Positions 42,636-49,972 of a stretch of DNA of 64,000 nucleotides are shown piece by piece. Each line of letters starts with the position of its first letter. Position 1 is the first letter of the stretch. The notes beneath the pieces are model-generated. The model saw only the letters and a list, made by a program, of their open reading frames with translations, had not been told where the DNA came from and did no database searches. The stretch is from DAOPKN01 sp035391225 (lineage in GTDB: Bacteria; Thermotogota; Thermotogae; MWEM01), in assembly GCA_035391225.1 (NCBI GenBank), contig DAOPKN010000002.1, positions 62,001-126,000 on the forward strand. Reading direction: 5' to 3'. The position numbers and the translations under genes are program-made.

Positions 42636-44847
42636 AATGAATACCCAAATCGGGAAGACCCTTTTCAAGGATATGAACTGGCGCGGACTGCGTCCGCTCC
42701 AAAAAAAGAGCTTTTCGGCCATAAGCCAAGGAAACAACACCCTGATCACCGCGGGAACCGCTTCCGGCAAAACGGAGGCTGCACTGTTACCCGTTCTTTC
42801 CATGCTGGTTTCCGACCCGGAGCTTGCCCATTCCAACTCCCCGGTGGCGTTGTACATCGCCCCGCTGAAAGCCCTGATCAATGATATCTTTGCCCGCCTG
42901 CAAAAGTTGGCCCAAAGGAGTCCGCTCAAGGTGTTTTCGTGGCATTCGGACGTGGAGAGTGCGGAGAAAAGCCTGGCGCTGCAAAAATCCTCCATCCTTG
43001 TCACGACCCCGGAATCCATCGAAGGCATGTTCGTGTCGAAAAAAGTGGACCCCCGTCTCTTCTTCCAAAACCTACGTTTCCTGTTGATCGATGAGTTACA
43101 CGCGTTGATTTCCGGTCCCCGGGGAGCCCAACTTTCCTCGTTGATGGAGCGCTTGGAAGACATCAGCCGTTTCCCCGTACAGAGGGTGGCGATGAGCGCC
43201 ACCATTGGCAATCCTCCCGAGGTGTTGCACTGGTTACGCGGGGGAAATCCCCGTCCGTGCCTCCACGTGCACGACGAAGCATCTTCCCAGAAGAGGGTGT
43301 GGGTGCGCGAGAAAAGCCTGGAGAAACTGGTTTCCGATCTCGAAGAAATGATGACGCACCAGGGAAAGGGCATCCTGTTCACATCGAGCAAGCAGGAGGC
43401 GGAATTGCTGTATCACTACTTGCGCGAAAACGGTTTTCCCTGTTTGCTGCATCACGGTTCCATTGGCAAGGAAATCCGTGAAAAGACGGAAATCCTGTTC
43501 AAAACATCTCCCAGTATCAAGATCATGATCGCTACCACCACGCTGGAAATGGGGATTGATATCGGCGATGTCTCCTACGTTTTCTTCTACTCCGTTCCGC
43601 GTTCCGCGGCATCGTTCATGCAACGCTTGGGAAGGGCTGGGCGAAAAGTGGGGGTGGCAAAAGCGTTGGTGTACGTGCCCACCGACTCGGAAAACCGGGA
43701 AAAAATGGCGCAAGAGCACCTCTTTTTGTTTGGAAACCTGCAACTGCTGCTGGATGGCGAAGTGGAACCCCTGGCCATTTCGGATTTTTACCCCCAGATC
43801 CTCGCGCACCAATTGCTTTCCATGGTACTGGAAAAGGGGAAGATCCCGCTCCAACAAATCGGGGTATTGCGCAACGCTTTTCCATTCCAGGCCATCACGC
43901 CGGACGTTCTCCAAAAGGAGTTGGATTTCCTCCAAGAGCAAAACTGGATCTTCGTGCGGGAGGGAGAGATTCGACTGGGTACGCAGGCTGCGAACAAGTT
44001 GAGTGGGATGGGGTTGGGAGACTTCGTGAGCGTGTTCCAAACGGGAAAGGAATTCCGGGTTTTCCACGGAAGCAAGGAAATTGGAAAGATCCATTCCGCC
44101 ACGTTCGCCTCGGCGGAGAAACTGGCATCGGCAGGCATGAACCGGAGCTTCATCCTTGCCGGGCGCGCCTGGAAGATCGTGAAAGCCGATCTCCAACAGA
44201 AAACCGTGCAGGTAGAACCCGACCGTTCGGGGATCAAACCCCTCTGGCTCGGGCAGGGAGAGTTGGTTGCCTATCGTTTTGCGGATGCAATCGGTCGGTT
44301 CCTGCTTAATCCGCCGTTTGCCGATTTCCAGGGGGAATCCAAGCATATCAAGGTGGATCCAGAAGTGCAAGACGCCTTGCTGCAAACCATGGACGAGGAA
44401 AAGGAGCACTTGCAGCAGGGGGAGAGTTGGAGCCTGCGGGCCATCCAGAAAAAACGATCGGTGGATCTGGTGTTGTACAATTACTCCGGCGATCTGTTTA
44501 ACCTGCTTCTGTCCCTATTGCTCCCGTTCTTTGAACCCTCCATCCGGAACGTTCGTTGGAACTACAGGGGGCTGCGCTTCCGGAGTCAATCTGCGCCGGA
44601 CATGGATGCGCTACTTTCCTGGCTCGTGCACATGGATTTTTCCGCGTTCGAAGAGAAGATGAACCAAGTGGAGGAGCAAGCCATGCAAAAAGTGGGGGAA
44701 AAGATCTTCCAAGATTCCTGCACTTCGTTCATTCCCTACGACTTGTACCTGCAAGCCGTGGTTCGCGTTCTGTGGAAAGCTATGCAGGAAGCACTCAAGT
44801 CCCTTGGGTCCCAATCCCAGCTGGAACAGCAAAAGGAAGTCGTTTGA
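42625..44847 (+). CDS. DEAD/DEAH-box helicase of the Lhr type
   Basis: ATP-dependent superfamily 2 helicase of 740 residues. Motif I is TAGTASGKTEAAL (residues 42-54), motif II reads DELHAL in LLIDELHALI, motif III SATIGNP, and motif VI QRLGRAGRKVG. The long C-terminal part after the two RecA domains has the winged-helix and Lhr-like beta-bundle look, ending with PYDLYLQAVVRVLWKAM. Related enzymes act in DNA repair or RNA metabolism; the function here is not known. I use the ATG at 42625, which has AAGGTGA five bases upstream and overlaps ftsI by 11 bases; an ATG at 42637 is possible. Confidence 0.85.
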   Translation: MCPEMNTQIGKTLFKDMNWRGLRPLQKKSFSAISQGNNTLITAGTASGKTEAALLPVLSMLVSDPELAHSNSPVALYIAPLKALINDIFARLQKLAQRSPLKVFSWHSDVESAEKSLALQKSSILVTTPESIEGMFVSKKVDPRLFFQNLRFLLIDELHALISGPRGAQLSSLMERLEDISRFPVQRVAMSATIGNPPEVLHWLRGGNPRPCLHVHDEASSQKRVWVREKSLEKLVSDLEEMMTHQGKGILFTSSKQEAELLYHYLRENGFPCLLHHGSIGKEIREKTEILFKTSPSIKIMIATTTLEMGIDIGDVSYVFFYSVPRSAASFMQRLGRAGRKVGVAKALVYVPTDSENREKMAQEHLFLFGNLQLLLDGEVEPLAISDFYPQILAHQLLSMVLEKGKIPLQQIGVLRNAFPFQAITPDVLQKELDFLQEQNWIFVREGEIRLGTQAANKLSGMGLGDFVSVFQTGKEFRVFHGSKEIGKIHSATFASAEKLASAGMNRSFILAGRAWKIVKADLQQKTVQVEPDRSGIKPLWLGQGELVAYRFADAIGRFLLNPPFADFQGESKHIKVDPEVQDALLQTMDEEKEHLQQGESWSLRAIQKKRSVDLVLYNYSGDLFNLLLSLLLPFFEPSIRNVRWNYRGLRFRSQSAPDMDALLSWLVHMDFSAFEEKMNQVEEQAMQKVGEKIFQDSCTSFIPYDLYLQAVVRVLWKAMQEALKSLGSQSQLEQQKEVV

Positions 44848-45542
44848 TGCCCCACCGCTTCTTCTGCGATCGAAACGAGGGCCAAGAGGCAACTTTCGAC
44901 CAGCAGGAAGCCCAGCACCTTCGTGTGCTGCGCAAAAAAAGCGGGGATTCCTTGGAATGGACCGACGGAAAGGGAAACGTGTTCCAGGGGGTGCTCCAGG
45001 AACTTCGCAAGGACTGCGCGCGTGTTCGGATCCAAAAGGGGGAGATGGACCTTTCCCGGGAGCCGAGTTGTGTGCTGCACCTTTTCCTGGCCAATGCCAA
45101 GTGGCCACGCCAATCCCTGCTCTTGGAAAAGGCCACCGAACTGGGAGCGCGCGGGATTACCATTTTCCCCTCGGAACGCTCCATCCGGGATCGCGAAAAG
45201 AGCCAAAGGTGCAAACTCGTCGTGCGAAAAGCGCTCAAACAATGCGGTGGAACGCTTCTTCCCGAACTTTGCTTTCCCGGTTCCTTCGAAGATTTCCTGC
45301 ATTCCATCCCGCCAGGGGTGACACTCTACCACTTGGACCCACTTGCAACCCATACTCTCCCCGATGTTCCGGAAACCGGAAAAATCGGTCTGGTACTCGG
45401 ACCCGAGGGAGGGTTTTCCGAGCCGGAAAAAAAACAACTGGAGAACCGGGGTGCCCGGTCCATCCAGTTGGGAAAACGAATCCTTCGCTTGGAAACCGCA
45501 GCGATCGCTGCGCTATCCTTTTTTTTCCTCCGCCAAGGGTGA
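44847..45542 (+). CDS. rsmE: 16S rRNA m3U1498 methyltransferase
   Basis: SPOUT-fold methyltransferase of 231 residues. It begins with the PUA-like HRFFCDRNEG...DQQEAQHLRVLRKKSGD segment and ends with the SAM-binding knot LVLGPEGGFSEPEKKQLENRG and RILRLETAAIAAL, all diagnostic. The ATG overlaps the helicase stop (TGATG). Its 3' end runs 30 bases into the convergent gene at 45513, so the last codons of both genes share sequence. Confidence 0.95.
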   Translation: MPHRFFCDRNEGQEATFDQQEAQHLRVLRKKSGDSLEWTDGKGNVFQGVLQELRKDCARVRIQKGEMDLSREPSCVLHLFLANAKWPRQSLLLEKATELGARGITIFPSERSIRDREKSQRCKLVVRKALKQCGGTLLPELCFPGSFEDFLHSIPPGVTLYHLDPLATHTLPDVPETGKIGLVLGPEGGFSEPEKKQLENRGARSIQLGKRILRLETAAIAALSFFFLRQG

Positions 45543-46736
45543 CAGCGGAACGGGTTTTTCCTGCACGAATGGGTGTGCCGCCGAGAAATCTTTCAACCCG
45601 TTTCCCGTATTGATCAAAACCACGCGGGAAGAACGGGGAAGTTTCCCCTGTTGTTGGAGTTCTTGCAGGCCGGCAAGGCAAGCTGCTCCCGCGGGTTCTG
45701 CAAAGATCCCCGTGCTGCGGGCGAGCTCCACGATGGCATTTCCGATTTGCTCGTCGGACACGCTCACGAAGAACCCGCCATTTCGCCGCGCGTAGGTACA
45801 AGCCTTCAGCACGTCACGGGGTTTTCCCACCGCGATGGAATCCGCCAAGCTGTGGGCATCGGCTACATCCTGAACCCCGAAAGGCTCCCCGGCTTCGAAA
45901 GCCCGCAAAACGGCGTTTGCGCCTTGCGCTTGTACCCCCACTACCACGGGAACCCGTTGGACCAAACCACATTCCCGCAAGTCTTCAAACCCCTTGATCA
46001 CGCTGCTGAAAACGGTTCCATCTCCCACGCTCACCAGCACCAAGTCGGGAACCGCCCAACCCATTTGCCAGGCGATCTCCAGGGCAACGCTTTTCTTGCC
46101 TTCCAGCAAAAAGGGGTTAATCGCGGAGTTTCGGCAATACCATCCCTGTGCAAATCCCTTTTGCAGCGAAAGATCAAAGGCCTGGTCGTAGCTTCCCTGC
46201 ACCGAGAACACCTCCGCTCCGAAAACCAGCAGCTGCGCAATTTTGGCGCGGGGGGCCTTTTCGGGTACGAACAGATGTGCCTTGATTCCCGCAGGGGCGC
46301 ACAACCCGGCCAACGAGCTCGCAGCGTTTCCCGTGGAAGCAGCGAACACGTGTTTCTTTCCGAATTGGCGCGCCCGAGAGATGGCAACGGCGCTTGCGCG
46401 GTCTTTCAAGGAGGCGGTGGGGTTCTTTCCATCGTCTTTCACCCATACCTCCTGTACCTGGTAACGGTCCGACAGGCGTGGCGCGGGCACCAGGGGGGTA
46501 TCTCCCACGGGGAGCTCCCGGAAAAAAAGGGCGGGGTCCACGGGAAGAAACTCTATCCATTTCTCCAGGCCCGGCTTCTCCGGGTAAACACGGGGTTTTT
46601 GCCGCTTCCAGTTAAACACAACTTCCAGGGTGCCCAGGCGATCCCCGCAGGCCTCACACGTATACCGTTCCAAGGTGGGATCGTACGACTTGCCACAATG
46701 CAGGCAGCGCAGGGCGTAGTGCCCGGTTGCACTCAT
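45513..46736 (-). CDS. Threonine synthase-like fold-type II PLP enzyme with zinc ribbon
   Basis: 407 residues. The N terminus has a four-cysteine zinc ribbon (C11, C14, C27, C30), then a tryptophan-synthase-beta-fold domain with the PLP lysine K111 in NPTASLKDRAS and the phosphate loop ASTGNAASSLAG. This layout is that of threonine synthases, which convert O-phosphohomoserine to threonine. The usual NPTGSFKDRG is NPTASLKDRAS here, a variant also seen in uncharacterised paralogues, so another beta- or gamma-replacement is possible. It is in one operon with a flavoprotein and kdd (ATGA overlap upstream), which hints at an amino-acid-degradation role. No thrB or other threonine genes are nearby. 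Confidence 0.8.
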   Translation of the reverse strand: MSATGHYALRCLHCGKSYDPTLERYTCEACGDRLGTLEVVFNWKRQKPRVYPEKPGLEKWIEFLPVDPALFFRELPVGDTPLVPAPRLSDRYQVQEVWVKDDGKNPTASLKDRASAVAISRARQFGKKHVFAASTGNAASSLAGLCAPAGIKAHLFVPEKAPRAKIAQLLVFGAEVFSVQGSYDQAFDLSLQKGFAQGWYCRNSAINPFLLEGKKSVALEIAWQMGWAVPDLVLVSVGDGTVFSSVIKGFEDLRECGLVQRVPVVVGVQAQGANAVLRAFEAGEPFGVQDVADAHSLADSIAVGKPRDVLKACTYARRNGGFFVSVSDEQIGNAIVELARSTGIFAEPAGAACLAGLQELQQQGKLPRSSRVVLINTGNGLKDFSAAHPFVQEKPVPLSPLAEEKKG

Positions 46737-47830
46737 TCGAACACCCCGGAAATGGCATGAACCGGGCAGCGACTCTGGCACAGCCCGCAGCCGAAGCATT
46801 CGTCGCTGTTGCACGAAACGCCCTCGCTGGTCATCTCCAAGGCGAAGTAGGGACAGTTGTCCACGCAAAGGTTGCAGCGCGTGCAGCGATCGTTGTCGAT
46901 ACGCGGCGTACGTCGTTCATAAAGCGGCTGCGTGTTGGCCTGCAGTGCTTGCCCGCGGATGTGCTGCAACTTTTCGATGCCGTGTTTCTGCATTTCGTGG
47001 GGAAGAGCGGACAGGATCTTGGCATACAGCGTTTTTCCCCGAAGCATGGCCGCAGAAAGCATTTGGACGGCGCTGGCCCCCGCGCGGAGAAACGCGATCA
47101 CGTCCGATGCGCTGGCAATCCCCCCGGTTCCGATGATGGGGATGTCCACGTGGGTGGCTACTTTCCGGATAATGGCCAGTGCGATGGGCTTGATCACGGG
47201 TCCGGAAACCCAGCCAAAGCCTTCGTCGCTCCCCAACGGTGAGTTGGTCGAAAACGTGCCCAATGGATAGGCAGGACCCAAGGAGTTGATGGCAACCACA
47301 CCGTATCCACCGTTTTCTTTCACCATCTGGGCAAATTCCACCGGATCGGGGATATGCGGACTCATCTTGATGAAAACGGGTTTCGACGTAATGGAGGAAG
47401 CGCTTCGCACGGTTCTGGCGATGGGTTCCAAGCTTTTCCCGAGGTAATGGGTGGAAAGCTCGAATGCTGCGGCGAATTTTTCGAAGCGGGGAAGCAACGA
47501 AACGATTTCCTCCTCCTTGTATCCCAGGGACACGAATAGAGGTTGGGAAAGGTCCGTGAGCCCTGGAAAAAACTCTTCTTCCCATTTCTCGGGACCATAC
47601 TCGGACCATAATTCCGCGTTGTACACGCGATCCCGCTCCGCGAGAATACAGGGCCGCGGGACCTGCGCGGGTTTCACGCTAATCGTTTTGGAAACCAGGC
47701 CCCCAACCCCTTGCTCGGCCAGGAACCGGATTTTGCGCGCATCCCCCACCAGCGGCCCGGAAGCGGGCATGAGTGGGTTTTCCAAGAACAGGCGATCTCC
47801 GAGTTGCACGTGCATATCCGGTGAAGCCAT
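46733..47830 (-). CDS. Dihydroorotate dehydrogenase-like flavoprotein with C-terminal 2[4Fe-4S] ferredoxin domain (PreA-like)
   Basis: 365 residues: an FMN-binding TIM barrel (1-290) followed by a ferredoxin domain with two CxxCxxCxxxCP motifs near 312-323 and 338-352. This fusion resembles PreA, the catalytic half of dihydropyrimidine dehydrogenase. The barrel has NPLMPASGP, SKTISVKP and the FMN-phosphate loop IIGTGGIASASDVIAFLRAGASAVQM. At the place where dihydroorotate and dihydropyrimidine dehydrogenases have the active-site SCPN or SCPH motif it has LSTHY (T127), so the usual cysteine or serine base is missing. No PreT partner is adjacent. I choose the ATG at 47830, five bases after AGGGGTGA; a GTG at 47839 is possible. 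The substrate is unknown. Confidence 0.8.
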   Translation of the reverse strand: MASPDMHVQLGDRLFLENPLMPASGPLVGDARKIRFLAEQGVGGLVSKTISVKPAQVPRPCILAERDRVYNAELWSEYGPEKWEEEFFPGLTDLSQPLFVSLGYKEEEIVSLLPRFEKFAAAFELSTHYLGKSLEPIARTVRSASSITSKPVFIKMSPHIPDPVEFAQMVKENGGYGVVAINSLGPAYPLGTFSTNSPLGSDEGFGWVSGPVIKPIALAIIRKVATHVDIPIIGTGGIASASDVIAFLRAGASAVQMLSAAMLRGKTLYAKILSALPHEMQKHGIEKLQHIRGQALQANTQPLYERRTPRIDNDRCTRCNLCVDNCPYFALEMTSEGVSCNSDECFGCGLCQSRCPVHAISGVFE

Positions 47831-47848
47831 GTTGCTCACCCCTTTCGC

Positions 47849-48889
47849 TTATTCACCGTAACGCTTCTCAAACACCTTCAGCAATCCGGGATTATTGGCG
47901 ACAACATCCAAAGCATAGCGGGCGTGATCCTTGGCGTACCCATTTCCCACGATCATGTCCACGTCCTTCCCAACACCTTCCGCGCCCAGCGCTGCCTTTG
48001 TGAAACTCGTGGCCATGGAAAAGAAGTACACCTTTCCGCGGTGTTTCGTGGACAGGATACAAGCCATTTCGGTGTTGGGCGCGTTGACCACGTTGATCGT
48101 CACGTCGCACAGCTCTCCGTCCGTGGCGTCGTGGATCATGTGGTACACCCCCACTGCATCCGTGGCGTCGACCTGCAGGATGGCATCGAACAACCCGGTT
48201 TTCTCCACTTCCTCGCGCTTGTTATTGTGGTGAATCAACCCGATGAGTTTGCCCACGTTGCCGATTGTCTGGCGGGCGACGGTGCTGCAGAGCAAACCGG
48301 ATTTCCCCGCTGCGCCCATCACCATCACGGTATCTCCCGGGCGAACCAGTCGGGCCGTTTGGATGGGAGCACCCGCCACATCCAGGATAGAAAGGGCAAG
48401 GGGTTCGGACATGGTGGCGGGAAGCTTGGCCAGAACACCGCTCTCGAAAAGCACGGCCTTGGCCTCCACTTCCACTTGCTCGCGGTCCAGGTGCACTTTC
48501 AAGATGCGGTCGATCTTGAGGGGAGTGAGCGAAAGGGAAACCAGCGAGGCCACCTTGTCACCCACGCGCACCCCGTGTTTTTGGGCCATGTTCTTGGAGA
48601 TGCGGGCCACCGTTCCCACCAGCATTCCCCCCGACCCGGTCACGGGATTGTGCATCTTGCCTCTTTCTTGCACCACCTGGAGGATCTTTGCCGCCACCTT
48701 CTCCTCCTCGCTCCCCACTTCTTCCTTGATCTGTCGGAACGAAGCCGAATCGATGTTCAGGCGTGTCACGTCGATGATGATCTCGTTTTCGTAATCGTGG
48801 TCCATGTTGTTATCAAGTTTCCAGGCGGGTTGGGGAAGACTCCCCTTCGGATCGATAACCCGGTGGGAACCAAAAGGACATGTGGACAA
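47849..48889 (-). CDS. kdd: L-erythro-3,5-diaminohexanoate dehydrogenase
   Basis: NAD(P)-dependent oxidative deamination of 3,5-diaminohexanoate to 5-amino-3-oxohexanoate, an enzyme of anaerobic lysine fermentation. The 346-residue protein starts CPFGSHRVIDPKGSLPQPAW, followed by IIDVTRLNIDSASFRQI and RGKMHNPVTGSGGMLVGTV, which I recognise from Kdd. A Rossmann motif occurs at VMVMGAAGKSGLL. I start at a TTG (48889) with AGGAGG seven bases upstream. The other lysine-pathway genes (kamA, kamDE, kce, kal) are not in this window, while a CoA-transferase of the right general type is at 14421-15736. So the pathway is either encoded elsewhere or the enzyme serves another route. Confidence 0.85.
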   Translation of the reverse strand: MSTCPFGSHRVIDPKGSLPQPAWKLDNNMDHDYENEIIIDVTRLNIDSASFRQIKEEVGSEEEKVAAKILQVVQERGKMHNPVTGSGGMLVGTVARISKNMAQKHGVRVGDKVASLVSLSLTPLKIDRILKVHLDREQVEVEAKAVLFESGVLAKLPATMSEPLALSILDVAGAPIQTARLVRPGDTVMVMGAAGKSGLLCSTVARQTIGNVGKLIGLIHHNNKREEVEKTGLFDAILQVDATDAVGVYHMIHDATDGELCDVTINVVNAPNTEMACILSTKHRGKVYFFSMATSFTKAALGAEGVGKDVDMIVGNGYAKDHARYALDVVANNPGLLKVFEKRYGE

Positions 48890-48910
48890 ACCGTTTCCTC
48901 CTCTCAAAGG

Positions 48911-49912
48911 TTAAAAAAGAATCTCGATCGAAAAATCCTGCACTTGCGCCGCGAATTCATTCTGCAGCCAATTCTGCCATAACTCGAACCGTTTCATCAT
49001 TTCCACCTGGGCCTTTTGGTCGGAGGTCAGGGTATCTGGAGATATCTCCGCCTTGCCAAATTCGATGACCAAAAGAATGTGGTAGCCCAGCGGAGAGAGA
49101 ATGGGCCCCACCACGTTTCCTTCCTTTTCCCCGAAGGCAACGTCGAATTGGGGGAAAACCCCTTTCTCGATCCAACCCAGGTCTCCCCCGTTGTCGCGTG
49201 TCAACTCGTCGATGGAAAAAATGCGTGCTGCTTCCTCGAAACCCAGTTGGCCAATGGCATCCAGCGCCTGAATGGCATCCATTTGAGTACTGACAAGGAT
49301 ATGCGCCAGGTGCACGGATTGTAAGCCACTTGCCGGCTCCTCCAGGTCTGGAAGGAATTTTTGCACGTCTGCGGTGGTGACGGAAACCCGGGGAAAGAGT
49401 ACGTTCATCAATTCGAGTGTGGCCAATGCCACCTTTCTCTTGAATTCCAGGTGCCTTTGGTACGATACCAAGCTGTCGTAGCCCTGGGTGATGATGTACT
49501 TCTCGAACTCGTTTCGGTTCAGGTTGTTTTCTTCCAGCAAGGTCTGCACCTGGTTTTCCACGAAATCCGCGATCTGGTCTTCCGAAAGCGCTACCCCGTG
49601 CTTCTTTGCCAGCTCCAGCAACACGAATGCGTCAACCAGGTTCTCCAAAACCACCCGCTTGTATTCCACCAAGAAGTCATACCCCGCCTGCGTTCCCATG
49701 AGTACATCGTAGAAATTCTGGTTCGTTTGCTTGATTTTCAGAAGCGTTAAGGGTAAATTGGCTTCCAGGTCCAGCAACTCCGACAGGATCGCCGTGCCAT
49801 TCACACGCGCCACCACAGCAGTGGGGTTCAAATCCAACAGGTTGTCCGAGGCAAACGAGAGCAGCGCGCCACCACAACACAAAAGCATAAGCGAAAGGAA
49901 CACTCTTTTCAA
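48911..49912 (-). CDS. Exported parvulin-type peptidyl-prolyl isomerase (SurA/PpiC family)
   Basis: 333 residues with a signal peptide (about 1-21), a long helical SurA-like N-terminal domain (VVARVNGTAILSELLDLEANLP..., 32-190) and one parvulin domain with VHLAHILVST near 200 and GGDLGWIEKGVFPQFDVAFGEKEGNVVGPILSPLGYHILLV (about 243-283). Such proteins help fold exported proteins. The start is a TTG with GGTGA six bases before. The stop lies 21 bases before the kdd start, so both may share a transcript. Confidence 0.87.
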   Translation of the reverse strand: MKRVFLSLMLLCCGGALLSFASDNLLDLNPTAVVARVNGTAILSELLDLEANLPLTLLKIKQTNQNFYDVLMGTQAGYDFLVEYKRVVLENLVDAFVLLELAKKHGVALSEDQIADFVENQVQTLLEENNLNRNEFEKYIITQGYDSLVSYQRHLEFKRKVALATLELMNVLFPRVSVTTADVQKFLPDLEEPASGLQSVHLAHILVSTQMDAIQALDAIGQLGFEEAARIFSIDELTRDNGGDLGWIEKGVFPQFDVAFGEKEGNVVGPILSPLGYHILLVIEFGKAEISPDTLTSDQKAQVEMMKRFELWQNWLQNEFAAQVQDFSIEILF

Positions 49913-49972
49913 TTTGATTCACCGTCCTACGTTCAATTTTCCCCTTTTGTGCACGAAACAGTTGGAAAAGGA

